Source: Gelatoporia subvermispora B (taxonomy: Eukaryota; Basidiomycota; Agaricomycetes; Polyporales; Gelatoporiaceae). Taken from it: 64,000 nucleotides of DNA. Made by a program: the position numbers and the translations under genes. How positions within the stretch are numbered: the stretch's first letter is position 1; every line of letters begins with the position of its first letter. The DNA is taken from positions 198,591 through 262,590 of the forward strand of contig KB445804.1 of assembly GCA_000320605.2 (NCBI GenBank). The letters are read 5' to 3'. Shown here one piece after another: positions 51,402 through 63,151 of this stretch. The notes below the pieces were generated by a model that saw only the letters and a program-made list of their open reading frames with translations, searched no databases and was not told where the DNA came from.

Positions 51402-53979
51402 ATGAGCGAGACCCTACTTGCCGTGCTGCTGGTTACGTCCTCTGCGAAGGGGTCGAGCTTGGTCTACCAATGGCCGCGATCTCCCAAGCCCCAGTCCCGG
51501 CTCTCGCGTCCTCTTCCTACGCACGACGTGACCTGCGCGCAAGGCGACAACCCATGGCGCTCTGCAAACATCTCCGGTGTCCCGACTAGCGACGACGGGG
51601 GATCGTGCCCAGGATACGACCCGGAGGACGAGGAGGACTACATCTGGCAGCGGCCGCACACGCAGCGCGCGCGCTCGCTGTCGTTCTCCAAGTCGCGCTC
51701 GGTGCCCGCGTCGCGGCGTGCGTCGCCCTCGAAGGGCGTGGACGACGCGTACACGCTCGACGGTGCCCGCGAGCGCGCGGAGGAGGACGCATACGAGTGC
51801 GTGCTCGGCTACTCGGTGGACACCCTCGCGGGCATGCTCTGCCCGACGCGCGCGATGTGTCACCAGAAGTTCGAGCTCGTTGTAGATGACCTCGCGTTTA
51901 TCGGCCACCCCGTCTGCGCGGATGCAGATGGCGGGTGGCGCTTCAGCGAGCGAGCCCGCCAGCCCGCGAGGGGCCGCGGCGCGAAGAAGGGGGATACGCC
52001 GCAGATGGAGGAGAAGGCACTCGAGCCGGGGCACCCGCCGCCGGAGCTGCAGACGTTCCACTTTGTGCTTGTGTTGGATCTGCCCGATCCGTCGTCCTCT
52101 TCGGCCGGCAACCTGTCGAAGTACTTCGACACTATCTACGAGCAGATTGCTTTCACGGTCACTGCAGTTCTGTATCAAGAGCAGGTCATGCATAACTTTG
52201 TCGAGGAAGAAGCTGAGGCTCTGGGCGCTCTCAAAGAGGACTTTGTCAGGAAGGGTATGTGAAAGTGATCGTATCAAACCTGTTCTCCATTGACTTTCTG
52301 CATCCGCAGGCAAATCGTTTGAAGAATACATCACAGACGCATTGCAGGCCTCCCCTCTTGCCCTGGCGATGAAGACCTTGTACGATGCCATCAAAGCCAA
52401 TTCTGTAGCCAGAATCACTATCCGTGACCTTCCCCTTGAGCTGCAGCTTCCGCCTCATCTCGATTCCCTCCTGCACGTTGATGAGGACGCCGATGCAGAC
52501 ATTGCGGACCAAGAGGACGAGTACGGCGCGCCTAACACATGGGGCCGGGACATTAGCTTCGCGTGGCGCCTGCCTGCCCTCACGCCATGGAAAGCGTTAC
52601 TCAAGTTAGACGAGGAGGAGGAGCTTGCTTACGAATTGTACATGAAGGTCAAAGCACCTGAGCTCCCCGAAGAAGACCGAGCTTTAGCAGAACAGCTTAT
52701 CCGTTTTCTGAACTTGGCGAACGCCACTATCTCGTACGTGCTTTCCGAGTAATCGTATATGTAGACATTGACAATTTGTATCAGATTGACCGACGTGGCT
52801 AGTTTCCTTGATTGGGATCTTGAGAGCCAAGTATATCCGATTGTTCGATGGCTCGTGCTTCATAGAAGAGCGAAACTAGTGGACGTCGTTCATCCCCGGT
52901 TGAAGACCATTTTCGCAGTGCCACAGAAGCTACCACCAGAGTGAGTGCATGTTCTCTACATGTCGACGGATGATCACTGATGAATGCAGCTGGTTGGAGG
53001 AATTCACACCCGAATTTGACCGGACCTTTGGTCAGTCGAATGTGCCCTCCCTTCCAAGACTACTGTCCACGATTTCCACGTCCACGCATAGCAAAGGTGC
53101 AAACCATTTCTTCGCCACCGTCGTGGGCTCGAAGGAGTTGATAGACCTCTACTCCGACGTCGTCATCTGGCTGCTTAAGCGCGACTTGCTCATAACCTTG
53201 CACCTACGTATTCGCATCGTCGCTACGGAGGATCTGAAGGAACGCGTGCGCACACACTTGGAAGAGGCCCGTGCCCGGCGGCGGCGAGCTCGCGCACGAT
53301 CACACGTGCACCATGACGATGATATTCTCGACGCCACCGGGTTGAACGGCACGACCGGCGACTTCGACGAGGGCCTCGGCCTGGAGACGGTCAGCGAATC
53401 GAGCCCGGTAGCAAACTGGCTCTCCATGTCCCCGAAGAGCGCACGCAGACAGTCTCGCCAGCTACCCGACAGCGAGAAGAAGAACGACTCGCGGGGGAGC
53501 TTCAGTACTCGCAGGCGCGAGCATGCGCACGCGCACGAGAACGTTGATGTTGATGCCGAAGAGCTCACATCCTCTGGCGAAGAAGAGGTACGGTGGGAGA
53601 ACTGGACTCTGCCGGAGTTCAATAACTATTATGCGTCGGTCATCGCCGATCCTGCGCGCGCGAAACCGCTGGAGAGGCGCTGGCTTGCTGCAATGTCTGA
53701 AGGTAAAGACCCGGACATCGCCAGACGGTTTGAGAAGTAAGTTGTTCGAATGAATGCCTCACTTGCGGGTACTGATGGGCATGCAGAATCAATCAGTATT
53801 TCGACGGCAAATGCACGGATGATGAGATATTGTTCAGAGCCGATATCACGAGGAAAGAGCTGCGAGAAGTTTTGCATCATTACGAGGAGTATGTGAGTAC
53901 CTGAACCCCAATCTGCGTGGTGACTATCCCAATGACTGAACTTACTCTGCAGCTGCTGACATTCTTACACCCATCATGA
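51402..53979 (+). CDS. NPR3: NPR3, GATOR1/SEACIT subunit
   Basis: With Npr2 and Iml1, Npr3 represses TORC1 at the vacuole when amino acids are short. ATG 51402 opens MSETLLAVLLVTSSAKGSSL and VYQWPRSP, the usual longin-like start. An acidic/Arg-Ser insert follows (51600-51770), then VLGYSVDTLAGMLCP, KFELVVDDLAFIGHPV, TFHFVLVLDLPDPSSSS and YFDTIYEQIAFTVTAVLYQE. Further exons give LPALTPWKALLKLDEEEELA, LTDVASFLDWDLESQVYPIV, RWLVLHRRAKLVDVVHPR, DLYSDVVIWLLKRDLLITLH, a long His/Arg/Ser-rich insert (53270-53560), then INQYFDGKCTDDEILFRADI and LLTFLHPS at the stop 53977-53979. No frame breaks are seen. Confidence 0.9.
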
Positions 53980-54075
53980 GAGTTCGAGTGTACATAGAAG
54001 TATGCATATTTCCGTGTTCCTAGCGAAGTTTGACTCATTGAGTCTATTCCCTAGTCAATATGCCCACGGATCCGC

Positions 54076-55076
54076 CTATGCTCCAGCGTTCGAATGCGTC
54101 CACCCTAGAAGCCGCTCTGCCTTAGAGCAGTCGAAGAATGAGTTTCGCCCACTTAGATCTTTGCCCGGCTTTATTGGCACGTCTGCCCAGAATTGCTCCT
54201 TCAAGACCATCGAGTCCCTCTCATCCGACGTGTGCGGCGCCGTGATGAAGAATGCCTCGTGGCCTGACCACTTCCCATCGTCATTTGTCACAGCGAGCAA
54301 AAATGCTTCGGCCCCTGCATCCTCCTGCACATATCCCCACAAGTCATTCTTGCGTTGAGCTGGGTCTTGGCGCACGGCGTCGGATCGCTGCGGTAGTGAC
54401 CAGCTTAGCCGAAGGCTGGCGACACGCATGAATGGATATCGTCGGACAATCGTGGCCGCCTGTGTTTCCGCTATCCTATGGCGCACGTATCAAATAGCTG
54501 TCAAGACTCGACACAATGAAACCTTACAATTTGGAGAGTCCATATGGCTCATCAGGGCAGCAAGGATGATCCTCGTCTAGTGGGAAATACTCGAAGACTG
54601 GTTGAACGCTATACACCAAGGGTATGACGTTTACAGAAGATGCTTGGGCAACGCGTTTGATACTGAGCTGGGGGTGGATTAGCCGACAATATGAACCTGT
54701 ACAATATCCGACTCGCCTCCGCGGCTGCTCTAAGAACGTTCCACGACATGACGACGTTGCTGCACAGCGAGTATTCAGTGATCGACATTCAGCCATGCTC
54801 TGGAATGCCATACGTATTGTGGGTCTTCACGACATAATCCTCTGGCGAGCGTACGCCTGCCAGATGTACGACGCCCTCGCAACCCTGTAGCACCCGTAGG
54901 ACAGCATCGTAGTCGCGCACGTCGACCTGGCGGAAGTCGAATTTCGGATTTGAACCATATTCGCAGTCTTTCGGCGGTGCTGTGTCGATGCCAATAATAT
55001 CATGTCCGTTGCGCAGGGCTGCGATTAAGACGCGTTGCCCTACCGAGCCATTGCACCCAGTGATTGCGAGCTTCAT
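54076..55076 (-). CDS. NAD(P)-dependent epimerase/dehydratase (extended SDR family)
   Basis: ATG 55076 gives MKLAITGCNGSVGQRVLIAA, carrying the TGxxGxxG dinucleotide-binding loop, then DFRQVDVRDYDAVLRVLQGC and GVVHLAGVRSPEDY. The second exon has SWNVLRAAAEA. The third gives RVAQASSVNVIPLVYSVQPV, FEYFPLDEDHPCCPDEPYGL with the catalytic-type YxxxK (YGLSK). The last exon has RRYPFMRVASLRLSWSLPQR, LWGYVQEDAGAEAFLLAVTN and SGRNSFFDCSKAERLLGWTH, with the stop at 54076-54078. The order matches small UDP-sugar-epimerase-like SDRs of about 300 aa, though the substrate is unknown. It is convergent with NPR3, with about 96 bp between them. Confidence 0.82.
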
Positions 55077-55608
55077 TGCAGTGCGTGTACTCTCGAGGTG
55101 GACGTGTATCTAGAGGGGGGATGGGAACAAAGTGGGGCAAGATCACCCTTCCCAATACGGCCTTAGTTCGCATTCTGAGATTGACCGCATGACCGCTTCA
55201 GGGTATCAATGACATCTTCGAGCCAAAAAGATTGCCATTCCTGGGACTGCCAAGGGCTTCGTGCCCTCGAATTTGAGGTAAAAGGAGGAGACTTATCGGG
55301 GAAATTCGGTTCAAGTGCGTAGATTTCACTGTGTTTCTCTCCACGAACCCTTCTCCAGCTTCTCGCCCGTCTACGTAGCAGGTGGCTCTCACATACTCAC
55401 AAGTGCGTAGAAAACGTGTAAAGGAATGGTCGGCGACTGACGTGCGATCGCAGAATCTGCAGCGACCACCAGCCTCCACCAGCGCCCGCGCATTCGGTTC
55501 GCCGGACCGAGACACGATACACGGTCACATGTTTGCGCGTCAAAGATGAACCGACTGTAATTAATCGCGCCTGTGGCACCGCGACTGCAGATTCAGCGTG
55601 GCCTGTAC
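55077..55608. other. Spacer between SDR gene and WD40 gene
   Basis: Divergent spacer; probably holds both promoters and perhaps a first exon of the WD40 gene. Open frames lack domains. Confidence 0.45.
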
Positions 55609-57433
55609 ATGTGCGTGCCGTCGTTTGCGCACACCGATGACGAGGTCGCGCCACTCGTGCAAGACGAGATGCGGATGCTTGGTATGAACTAGGATCTCTC
55701 GTAGTGTAGCGTAACTCACCTGCTTACAGGGGCGGGCACTATGGATCTGTTCTTCCAGATGGTGGTGCCTCACTTGTGCCAAGGCCGTGAGCGGCCCATC
55801 AGCATGCAGAAGAAAGTTGTTGACGATTGGTCCTGTAACTAGGTCCCGCACCACCAAAACCAGGCGCAGGCGCATGGGACAGAAACACGCAGCCGCACCC
55901 GCAGACGACCCGTCTGTCGCGCTTCCGGCCCAGCGCGCTCGTGCGCACGTCCGCAAACACGCCGCTCGCGAACCTCATCTACCAGGCGCGCTGCGAGTTG
56001 CTGGACCTCCGGACCAGCTCGCCGTCCAGGCTGCACATCACGCCCGGCGCGACGTGCATGGCGTTCGCGGGCTGCGGCGGGTGGAAGGGGCGCGACCCGG
56101 TCGTGCGCTTCCTCCGGCTGGACGAGACGACGTACGAATTCCCCGACGTCCACGCGCGGCTGCCGCGCCTCGGCGGGCTCGTGTCGCAGCTGCACCTCGA
56201 CGAGGAGCGCAAGCTCGTCTTCGCAGGGGACAGGGACAGGGTCAAGGCGTACTCGTGGGAGCCGGAGCAGAAGCGCGAGCGGCACACGCTGGACAGCGGG
56301 AAGTACAGGGGCCCGCTGGCCATGCTCCCCGGCGGGCGTATCGCGCGCGCGGGGACGGGCGGGGCGGCAGTATGGAATGTGGACGCGCTGGAGGCGCACG
56401 GCCCCGGGGTGCAGCAGATCGGGGGGGCGTACACTGTGGAGGACTCGTGGCGCGAGGCGGAGAAGATCGAGCTGTCCGCGGGGGGCGCGCCGGACGCGAC
56501 GGTCGCGTTCGCGGGCGCGGGCGCGTACGAGCCGGGCGTGTGGCACGTGCACGGCGCGAGCGGGCGCGTGCTGTGCGGCGAGGCGCACCAGCACCTGCGC
56601 ACGCGCGCGGGGTACACGTGCCTCGCGGTCGACCTGGAGCACGGCGGGCGGGTCGCGGCGCGCTACCTCGGGCACGGGGAGGACATCGAGCGCATCTCGG
56701 CGAGCGAGGGCGACCCGAACGTGTTTGCGACGGCGTGCGTGGACGGGTTCGCGCGGCTGTACGATGTGCGCCACCCGCTGCCCGTGATGACGATCGACAG
56801 CGAGCAGCTCCTCGGGTCGTGCATGGATGCGGTGTTCGTGCACCCCGGCGGCGTCCCCAGTGCGTATGATGCGGCGTCCCTTCGTGTTTTGGTGGTGGGC
56901 TGATTGTGCGACCTGCGCAGCGCTGTTCACGGCGGGGAGCCACACGCAGCGCATCAAGCTGCACGACGTCCGTGCGCGCGCGGTCGTGTACGAGCTCGCG
57001 ACGGGCAACAACAGCGTCGAGTCCCTCGCGTGGGACAGCCGGCGCTCGGCGCTGTGGGCGACCACCCGGTGCGAGTACTACGACGGCGGCAGGCACTTCG
57101 ACTACAGGAAGGCGCGGATACCCAAGTGGGCGGAACGCGACTACACGCCGCCCGAGCAAGACGCGGACGACGAGACGGAGGGTGGCGATGTCCCGGAATC
57201 GGGCAAGCATTGCTGGCCTGTCAAGGCGTTCCACGGCGAGAACTTCTTCGGGTATTGCTTCGATGCTGGTGAAGACAAGCTGTGTGAGTCCGGATGTCAT
57301 GGTGTCGGCTGTGATTGGATGATGGGCTGATTGGGCGTGTGCAGACCGGTATGGCTTCAAAGACGAGGTGGACCCCCAGCGGATCCCGAGATACGGGGAT
57401 GCGTCGATGGGGAGAAGAGCCTGGATCTGGTGA
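55609..57433 (+). CDS. WD40-repeat-like protein, uncharacterised, start uncertain
   Basis: The main exon (from about 55905 to 56860) reads LANLIYQARCELLDLRTSSP, LHITPGATCMAFAGCGGWKG, VVRFLRLDETTYEFPDVHAR, LVSQLHLDEERKLVFAGDRD, VKAYSWEPEQ, MLPGGRIARAGTGGAAVWNV and VFATACVDGFARLYDVRHPL, i.e. beta-propeller blades with Trp/Phe-Asp endings. After an intron: ALFTAGSHTQRIKLHDVRAR, VESLAWDSRRSALWATTRCE, CWPVKAFHGENFFGYCFDAG, then YRYGFKDEVDPQRIPRYGDA and a stop at 57431-57433. Upstream exons (55609-55690 and about 55738-55830: CVPSFAHTDDEVAPLVQDEM, MDLFFQMVVPHLCQGRERPI) look coding but their join to the main exon is unclear. The exon is extremely GC-rich, so all frames stay open; the plus frame is chosen on the blade motifs. 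Confidence 0.68.
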
Positions 57434-58684
57434 ATGGGCCGAGAGGCGTGTCGATTCGCATCTGGGAGAACCGTGTGCAACACAATGCTATCTACGTTGC
57501 GTGGAGGGGATGGACGCTTCTCCAGACCGACATTCGCCCTTGAACTTCGCGCGCCTAGATGGAACTGGCGGACTGTATCTGTGTTCGAGTGATACGCTTG
57601 GTGCCCTGACGAATATCGGAGGACGTCGCGCGGCCGGAATACGATTCCCCGGCCGTATGTCGTACCATAGCGAGGCAAATCGGGTTGTCCATTTAATCAT
57701 GGGAGACGCTCGGGACGTGTCTCGACAGGGTGCTTGCCACTGTGCACTCACTTGCGCGACGGCATGTCATCTGCGAGGGTGTATCGCGCAAGGTTGCGAC
57801 CCTGTTGCAGCTGGTTTGAGACGTGCGGCCAGAAACAGTTTATGGAGCCGCACATATGCATCCGGACTGATATCCCAGTCGAATAACGCAGCGCTGTCTG
57901 CGGGGAGTACCGTGATTTCATGGCAACGTCCAGGGACCCCGAAAGCGCTGACCGTATCGAGTAGTACTGGGGTGGTCTTTGTGCTCAACTTTCGTATCGA
58001 GGGTCTGTGAGTGGGTCTTGCCGTGCTTGGGAGAGACCGCCGGACACGGCACGTTACAGAAAGTCGAAGCAAGGTCGAGTGATTCATGATGGATGGACGG
58101 TGGGCGCGGTGAAGCCGACATCAGGCGTGGACTGCCCTCTGCTGTGCACTGTCGTCTCTGACGTGTATACCTAGGCAACTCAACAACTGTACGCCATCTC
58201 TAACCTAATCGGGGGCCTGTTTGCGCGCGTTGAGTAGCACCGAGGCCGATGTTTGAGTGGCAGGTGCCTCCCGCGACATGGAAGCACAGCCGTCTTTCCA
58301 GAAACCTGCCGCTGTGCCTCGAGCGCAACATGCGCGCTCTCGAGTGCCGGGGACCGTCATGCCGAGGGGTGCAGACCAAATGGGACGGTTATGAGGATAC
58401 GCGTGAATATTGTACAATCAGAGATGTGCGAAGCTGATATATGATGACACAAGAAGATTTCGGGAAGCGCGATGTGTTCTAACAATAACACAACATGTAG
58501 TGTTGTCCACAGCCATACCGATACACCCCTCTCCGCCAGTTGAGAATAATGTACACAATGCATCCTGGAAGCGCAATCATAGCAAGCCTGCGAATTCAAC
58601 GCATGCTAATAAGTGTAGCCTGGAAAGACACGCTGCCCGTCAGACCCCGCGCGCAACACTTGAACCACGGACGACTCACCGGCC
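57434..58684. other. Spacer; weak minus-strand open frame only
   Basis: A minus-strand frame at 57767-58087 contains TPVLLDTVSAFGVPGRCHEI and ISPDAYVRLHKLFLAARLKP, which looks mildly protein-like but matches no family I know. Otherwise nothing is supported. Confidence 0.4.
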
Positions 58685-59107
58685 TCACAAGAAGACCGGG
58701 GGCGGGACGAACGACTCGGGCTCGTGCACCTCCCTCTTGGCGATGCTGCCCGTGGTGGCGCTGCGGGGGAGGGGCCCCGAGGGGCACGGGTGGACGTAGA
58801 GCGCGCCGGACGCGGCGCTGAGCGGGGGCAGCGGGGGGAACCAGCCGGTGAGCGTGCGGCGGCGGCGCGGGATGGGCACGGGCTCGCTGCGTGTGCGCGT
58901 CGCGGTGCTCCCGCGGGTGCGGGTGGCGGTGAGCGGCGGGAGCGTCGGGGACGAGGAGGCGGGCGACGGCGGGACGGGGCCTGGCGCGGGTAAGGGGTCA
59001 GCGGCCTGTAAGGAACGTGCGCGGGCAAGGGGCGTACCGTCGACGTCTGAGGACGCGGAGCCGCGGCGCATGCGCGCGATGGTGGACTTGATGTAGACGA
59101 GGACCAT
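58685..59107 (-). CDS. Small Pro/Ser/Arg-rich hypothetical protein
   Basis: Single-exon frame of about 140 aa from ATG 59107 (MVLVYIKSTIARMRRGSASS), with Pro-rich stretches (ADPLPAPGPVPPSPASSSPT), a basic run and a more ordered C-terminus (LTGWFPPLPPLSAASGALYV, GPLPRSATTGSIAKREVHEP) ending VPPPVFL. A TATA-like word, CTATAAAC on the minus strand, lies about 140 bp upstream (near 59250), which supports a real transcript. The start could lie upstream because the frame stays open. The function is not recognised; the extreme GC content also opens spurious frames, so caution is needed. Confidence 0.5.
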   Translation of the reverse strand: MVLVYIKSTIARMRRGSASSDVDGTPLARARSLQAADPLPAPGPVPPSPASSSPTLPPLTATRTRGSTATRTRSEPVPIPRRRRTLTGWFPPLPPLSAASGALYVHPCPSGPLPRSATTGSIAKREVHEPESFVPPPVFL

Positions 59108-61672
59108 GGTCGGGGTGGTGGTTGCCTGCGGTAAGAGGATGCAAAGAGGACGTGCGAGATGTAGAGAAGGAGTGCAAGTGGATGCACGTCCTGCGGCGTG
59201 GTGGCAGATGGCGGGGCAAGTTGGACGAGTCGAGGGCAGCTGGAGTTTATAGCGGGAGGCGATGAGCGCGCGGGGTGTGCGGGGAAAGGGCCCCAATCGC
59301 AGCCCGCTTTGGGCACACGGCAGCGTTTCACAGAGCATCACGGATACCATACTCGGGAGCTGCTATCACGATCGGGAGTTGTAGGCTCCTGCCAGCGATG
59401 CAATTGAAAGTCCCAGCATCCCCTAGTCTCGCCACATGCCGGCGTCGTCCCTTTCAGCAAGTATACCAGCGCAGGGCTCAGTGTGACGGCCTTCGCGATG
59501 CCTTCTTTGCGAGACGGGACAAGTGAGACGACCGCAGGGCAGGATGAGCCACCGAGAGCGTGCACGCACGTTGATGCAGGAGCCACCGGGGGCGGCTGTG
59601 TGCGATCAGCACAGATCACTCGCCAGATCCCCGTGTTCCACGTGATGGTTTGGCCTTGCCAAATGCGGGTTGCCGGCGGGGCAAGACTGGCAGCACCGCT
59701 CGCGCCCCGCACCTGCCAGCCCCTGTCGGAGGGTGGACCTTCATCCGCGCGCGTCCCGCTACATGCTCGAGTCGCGCGTCCGGTCGCTGGCCTTGGCCAC
59801 AGCTGCGCGCAATTTCGCCGACGTGCAGTCCCGAGGCCAGGCCGGCCCCCCTCGTTTGGTTTCGACAGCCGACTCGGGACAGCTATCATTCATAAATGAA
59901 AGTTTGAAACTATCCTTGGTATGGACGCAGGGATTCGCCTACCAGCCGAGTAGTCAGCGCGAACATCAGGCGCGTCGCTGGCCTGGTGTGCAACCCCACT
60001 GCGCAGCTCATCCACTATTGCATACATCGAATCCGATAGTAGGCCATAGTGCCGCGTGCGAATCTTCGAGGCAAACCTCGGTGAGCGCCTGACCGCACAC
60101 AAGGTCATACGTGCCCAAAGAAGCTTCGGTCCCTCATAAGCAGGGAAGGATACGACCATAGACCGTCGATGTAAAATTCGGTCATGGCAACTGCCTCCTC
60201 AGTTAGCAGAAAGGATCTAGATGTCGGACCTCGACCGCCACTAGAAACATCGCCAACCCTCGAGTGCTCTGGGAACGTTTCGCGTGGGGGGCAAGTTCAC
60301 CAACGATATTGCAGACTTCAGTTGGGCGCGTCAATACCAGGGGGACCTGGTTCTACGAGCATCGAACCAGCCCCCCTTCCCCTGCGCTATGCTTCGACAT
60401 ACGAATCCATCATTCGCCGATGAAGCCCTTGTTGGTACAGATGCGGGGCTATGTCTGTCAGCGGAGCATTGGTGTGGGAACATTCCTCGAAACCCAGAGA
60501 CGTGGGGCTGCTTCTGAGTACGTGCCCGGACACAACTCGACACGTCTGTTCAGGCCCGTTGAATCTGTCTGGTCACGATCATGATGTGAACTACAATGAC
60601 GAATTTCGGTGTGCGTCGCTAGCAATATTTTCTCGTGTATGCCCATCCGATAGGCCATGGTGCGAGTGTGAAGACGAATTTCGGCGAACGTCCGACCACA
60701 CCCGAGATCGTTATATCCGAAGGATCTATTGCACCACAGGAGTACTGCTGTCTAAAAACTCGAACAGACGAATAAAGAGTCAAGGAATGCTGATGGGCGT
60801 AGCTCGTGATCCCCGAGGACACACGGCCGCAGAGTCCATGCGTTGAACATGGTAGTCGATGCCCAGGAGTCAATCTCACACGCTGAATGTGGACCTTCGA
60901 GACATGGCTGAAGAGGTGCGAAGTATAGACGTCACTGTGCGGCCAAATGGCGCATATTCGGGTTGGTGGTTATTGTGCAATATTCAGAAAGGAAACAGAA
61001 ATAACCGAGCAGAACGGTGCTCCTTGATCCAATGGGCGTTTGTTACAGACGAGCGAGGTGGGCCCCAGACACCCGCCTCTCACTACGGCCAGTGGGGGAC
61101 CTGCCGTTGAGATCACAAACTTGAAGATCCTCGCTCTATGTACTGCTGCTCTTCACAGCGACGTTGGGCGCCGGCGGCTTTCGCCCGACAGTTACGGATC
61201 GCGGGGAAGTAGAATGTGACCTTGATCTGGTCATTTTGCAATGCTGTAGGCGAGGTGCTGGAAATTCCGCCATATGATCGAATGAGGGCGGCACATCGAC
61301 ACATTCGGAGCGGCGATGCCACCTGCAGGCGCCTGTTGCAATGCGACACGCGACAGATCTGGTCTTTGCGCCTGGCAGGTATTGGGAATTGCGGGCACTC
61401 ACCATGAACCCGGCTCTTGGGAAAGTGTGCGGTACGCAAGATCTTGACATCGAGCAATCTATGTATCAGGCCCATGGATGCCCATGGTGCAATGCAAACG
61501 AGTGTGCGTCTTCAGTACCTCAAGCACCCGTGCGGGGCCAAGAGACGGCTCTTAGGTGTGCAGGTGATCCAAGGCTGATCCGCTTCACGGAAAAGATAGG
61601 CCACAAAGATGAGTGTTTTACAGTGTTGGATTCTACACCGTTCGGCAGCGAAATGGCACGGCGCGCACGCCT
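59108..61672. other. Gene-poor spacer
   Basis: About 2.5 kb in which no gene is supported. Open frames at 59338-59899, 60184-60584 and 60859-61475 overlap on opposite strands, lack domains and have unbiased codon use. Two partly similar words (GAATTTCGGTGTGCGTCG near 60600 and GAATTTCGGCGAACGTCCG near 60675) hint at old repeats. Confidence 0.5.
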
Positions 61673-62691
61673 CTACATGAAATCGCTGGGGTCGTTGCCA
61701 AAGTCATCCAGCGCCTCATCGTACACATTCGTGTCGAGCCTACACAGAGCCTCGTCAGCATCCACCCACGCAGCGCGCACACATGCGCAGAAACGCCACA
61801 AAGAGAAAGCGGCACGCACTTGCTCGACAGCTTGGCCGCGCCGAGGCCGGGCTTGGCGGCGGCCTTGGGCTTCTTCTTGCCGGACGTCTTGTCGCGCTGC
61901 TCCTTCTGCTTCTCGTTCGCGAGCGTCGTGAGCGCGCTCGCGGCCTTGCGCACCTCGACGTCGCGCAGCGGCGCGGCGAGCTCGCGCACGTGGTGCTCGA
62001 CGAACGCCGCGTAGAGCGGCTTGTCCTGGTGCCGCTGCACGATGTACTGGATGATCCGGTCCGAGAACGCGACAAAGTCCTCCTTCGTGCGCGGCTGCGC
62101 CGAGATCAGCGCGTCCAGCTCCGACGAGGACGTCCCTGGCAGCAGGCGGCAGTCAGCACCCGGCACCCGCAGGCGGGGACGGCGGACGCACCTCCGAGCG
62201 CGGCGGCGCCGAAGAGCTCCGCGGCGTTGTTCAGGTCCGCCGCGAGCTCGCGCTCCTTGTCCCGGCGCGCCTTCTCGCGCGGGTCGAGCACCGCGTCCTC
62301 GTCGTACTCCCCGTCCGCCTCCCGCGCCGCGCGCGCGGCCTCCTTCTCCGCGAGCTTCTGCTTCAGCGTGCCCTTCTTCTTCGGCGGCGCGGCCGCCACG
62401 GCGGGCGCCGGCTTCTCGTCCTCCTCCTCCGAGGAGGCCTCCCAGTCGCTCTAGGGTAGGAGGAGGGATCAGCGGATCGATCGGGCGATGGGAGAGGGGA
62501 AATGCGACGCACGACGGGCGCATCGTCCTCCTCGTCCTCGCCCTCCCACTTGCTCCTCACGGGCTTCTTCGGCGCGGGCGCGGGTGCGGGCGTCGGCGCG
62601 GGCGACTCGCTGTCGGACGCTTCTGCACTCCTTGCGCCGGTTAGCCTGCGTCGCGCCGCAAAGCACACGAGCACATACCCCAGTCGGACAT
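61673..62691 (-). CDS. HCR1: Translation initiation factor eIF3 subunit j
   Basis: eIF3j/Hcr1 binds the 40S decoding site and helps eIF3 attach and terminate. Exon 1 encodes MSDW and one base. After a short intron comes EASDSESPAPTPAPAPAPKK, PVRSKWEGEDEEDDAPV, then SDWEASSEEEDEKPAPAVAA and PPKKKGTLKQKLAEKEAARA. A further intron leads from AADLNNAAELFGAAALG into GTSSSELDALISAQPRTKED, FVAFSDRIIQYIVQRHQDKP, FVEHHVRELAAPLRDVEVRK, LANEKQKEQRDKTSGKKKPK and finally YDEALDDFGNDPSDFM with the stop at 61673-61675. All family blocks are intact, including the WE-rich acidic N-terminus and the DDF tail. It is divergent from COQ9. Confidence 0.93.
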
Positions 62692-63151
62692 TGTGCAAGT
62701 GCGCGGGGGGCGTCTATGTAAGGTGGTCTAGTGTGAGATGGGTGGGTTGGGAACTGTGGGCCCTTGGGCAGCAGAGAACACGGACGGACTCGATGCAGGT
62801 TTCGCGCCGCGCACTGCAGGCGGCGGCGAGGACGATCGGCAGTTGCCGAGAGTTAAATTTGCCGATGAGCTTTAGATAAGGGCGTTATCTTTAGTTATCT
62901 CTTGGGATACGTCATATTTCCCAGGAAACTCGTGAGGCGTAGGGCACGTGCCTGGTGCTCGTAAATAGACGCTCACTGAATCGCGGCTAGCCTCCGGTCC
63001 CGATGTCCAACCACTGCTAATACGCGTACCGCTGCATATATCGCTCGTTTCACATACCGTGCTCCTCAGCTTAGTGCCCATCGCTTAAAGACCATGTCCA
63101 GGTTCGCCGGATTTGCGCAACCTCCGAGAAACGCTGAGCTCTGAACCGGAC
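62692..63151. promoter_or_regulatory. Divergent promoter region of HCR1 and COQ9
   Basis: A 460-bp spacer between divergent start codons. An ATG at 63094 is followed by a stop in the same frame (63142-63144) and could be an upstream ORF or a tiny alternative first exon of COQ9. Confidence 0.5.

Noticed and set aside
55561..55956. Minus-strand open frame opposite the start of the WD40 gene
   Set aside because: Plus-strand frames over the same bases show stronger third-position GC bias and more protein-like composition.
55839..57678. Long minus-strand and off-frame open readings over the WD40 exon (up to ~480 codons)
   Set aside because: They are shadows caused by very high GC content; only one plus frame shows WD40 blade endings and continues correctly through the introns.
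59338..61475. Several 80-180 codon open frames on both strands
   Set aside because: Mutually overlapping, no recognisable domain, and no consistent codon bias or intron pattern.
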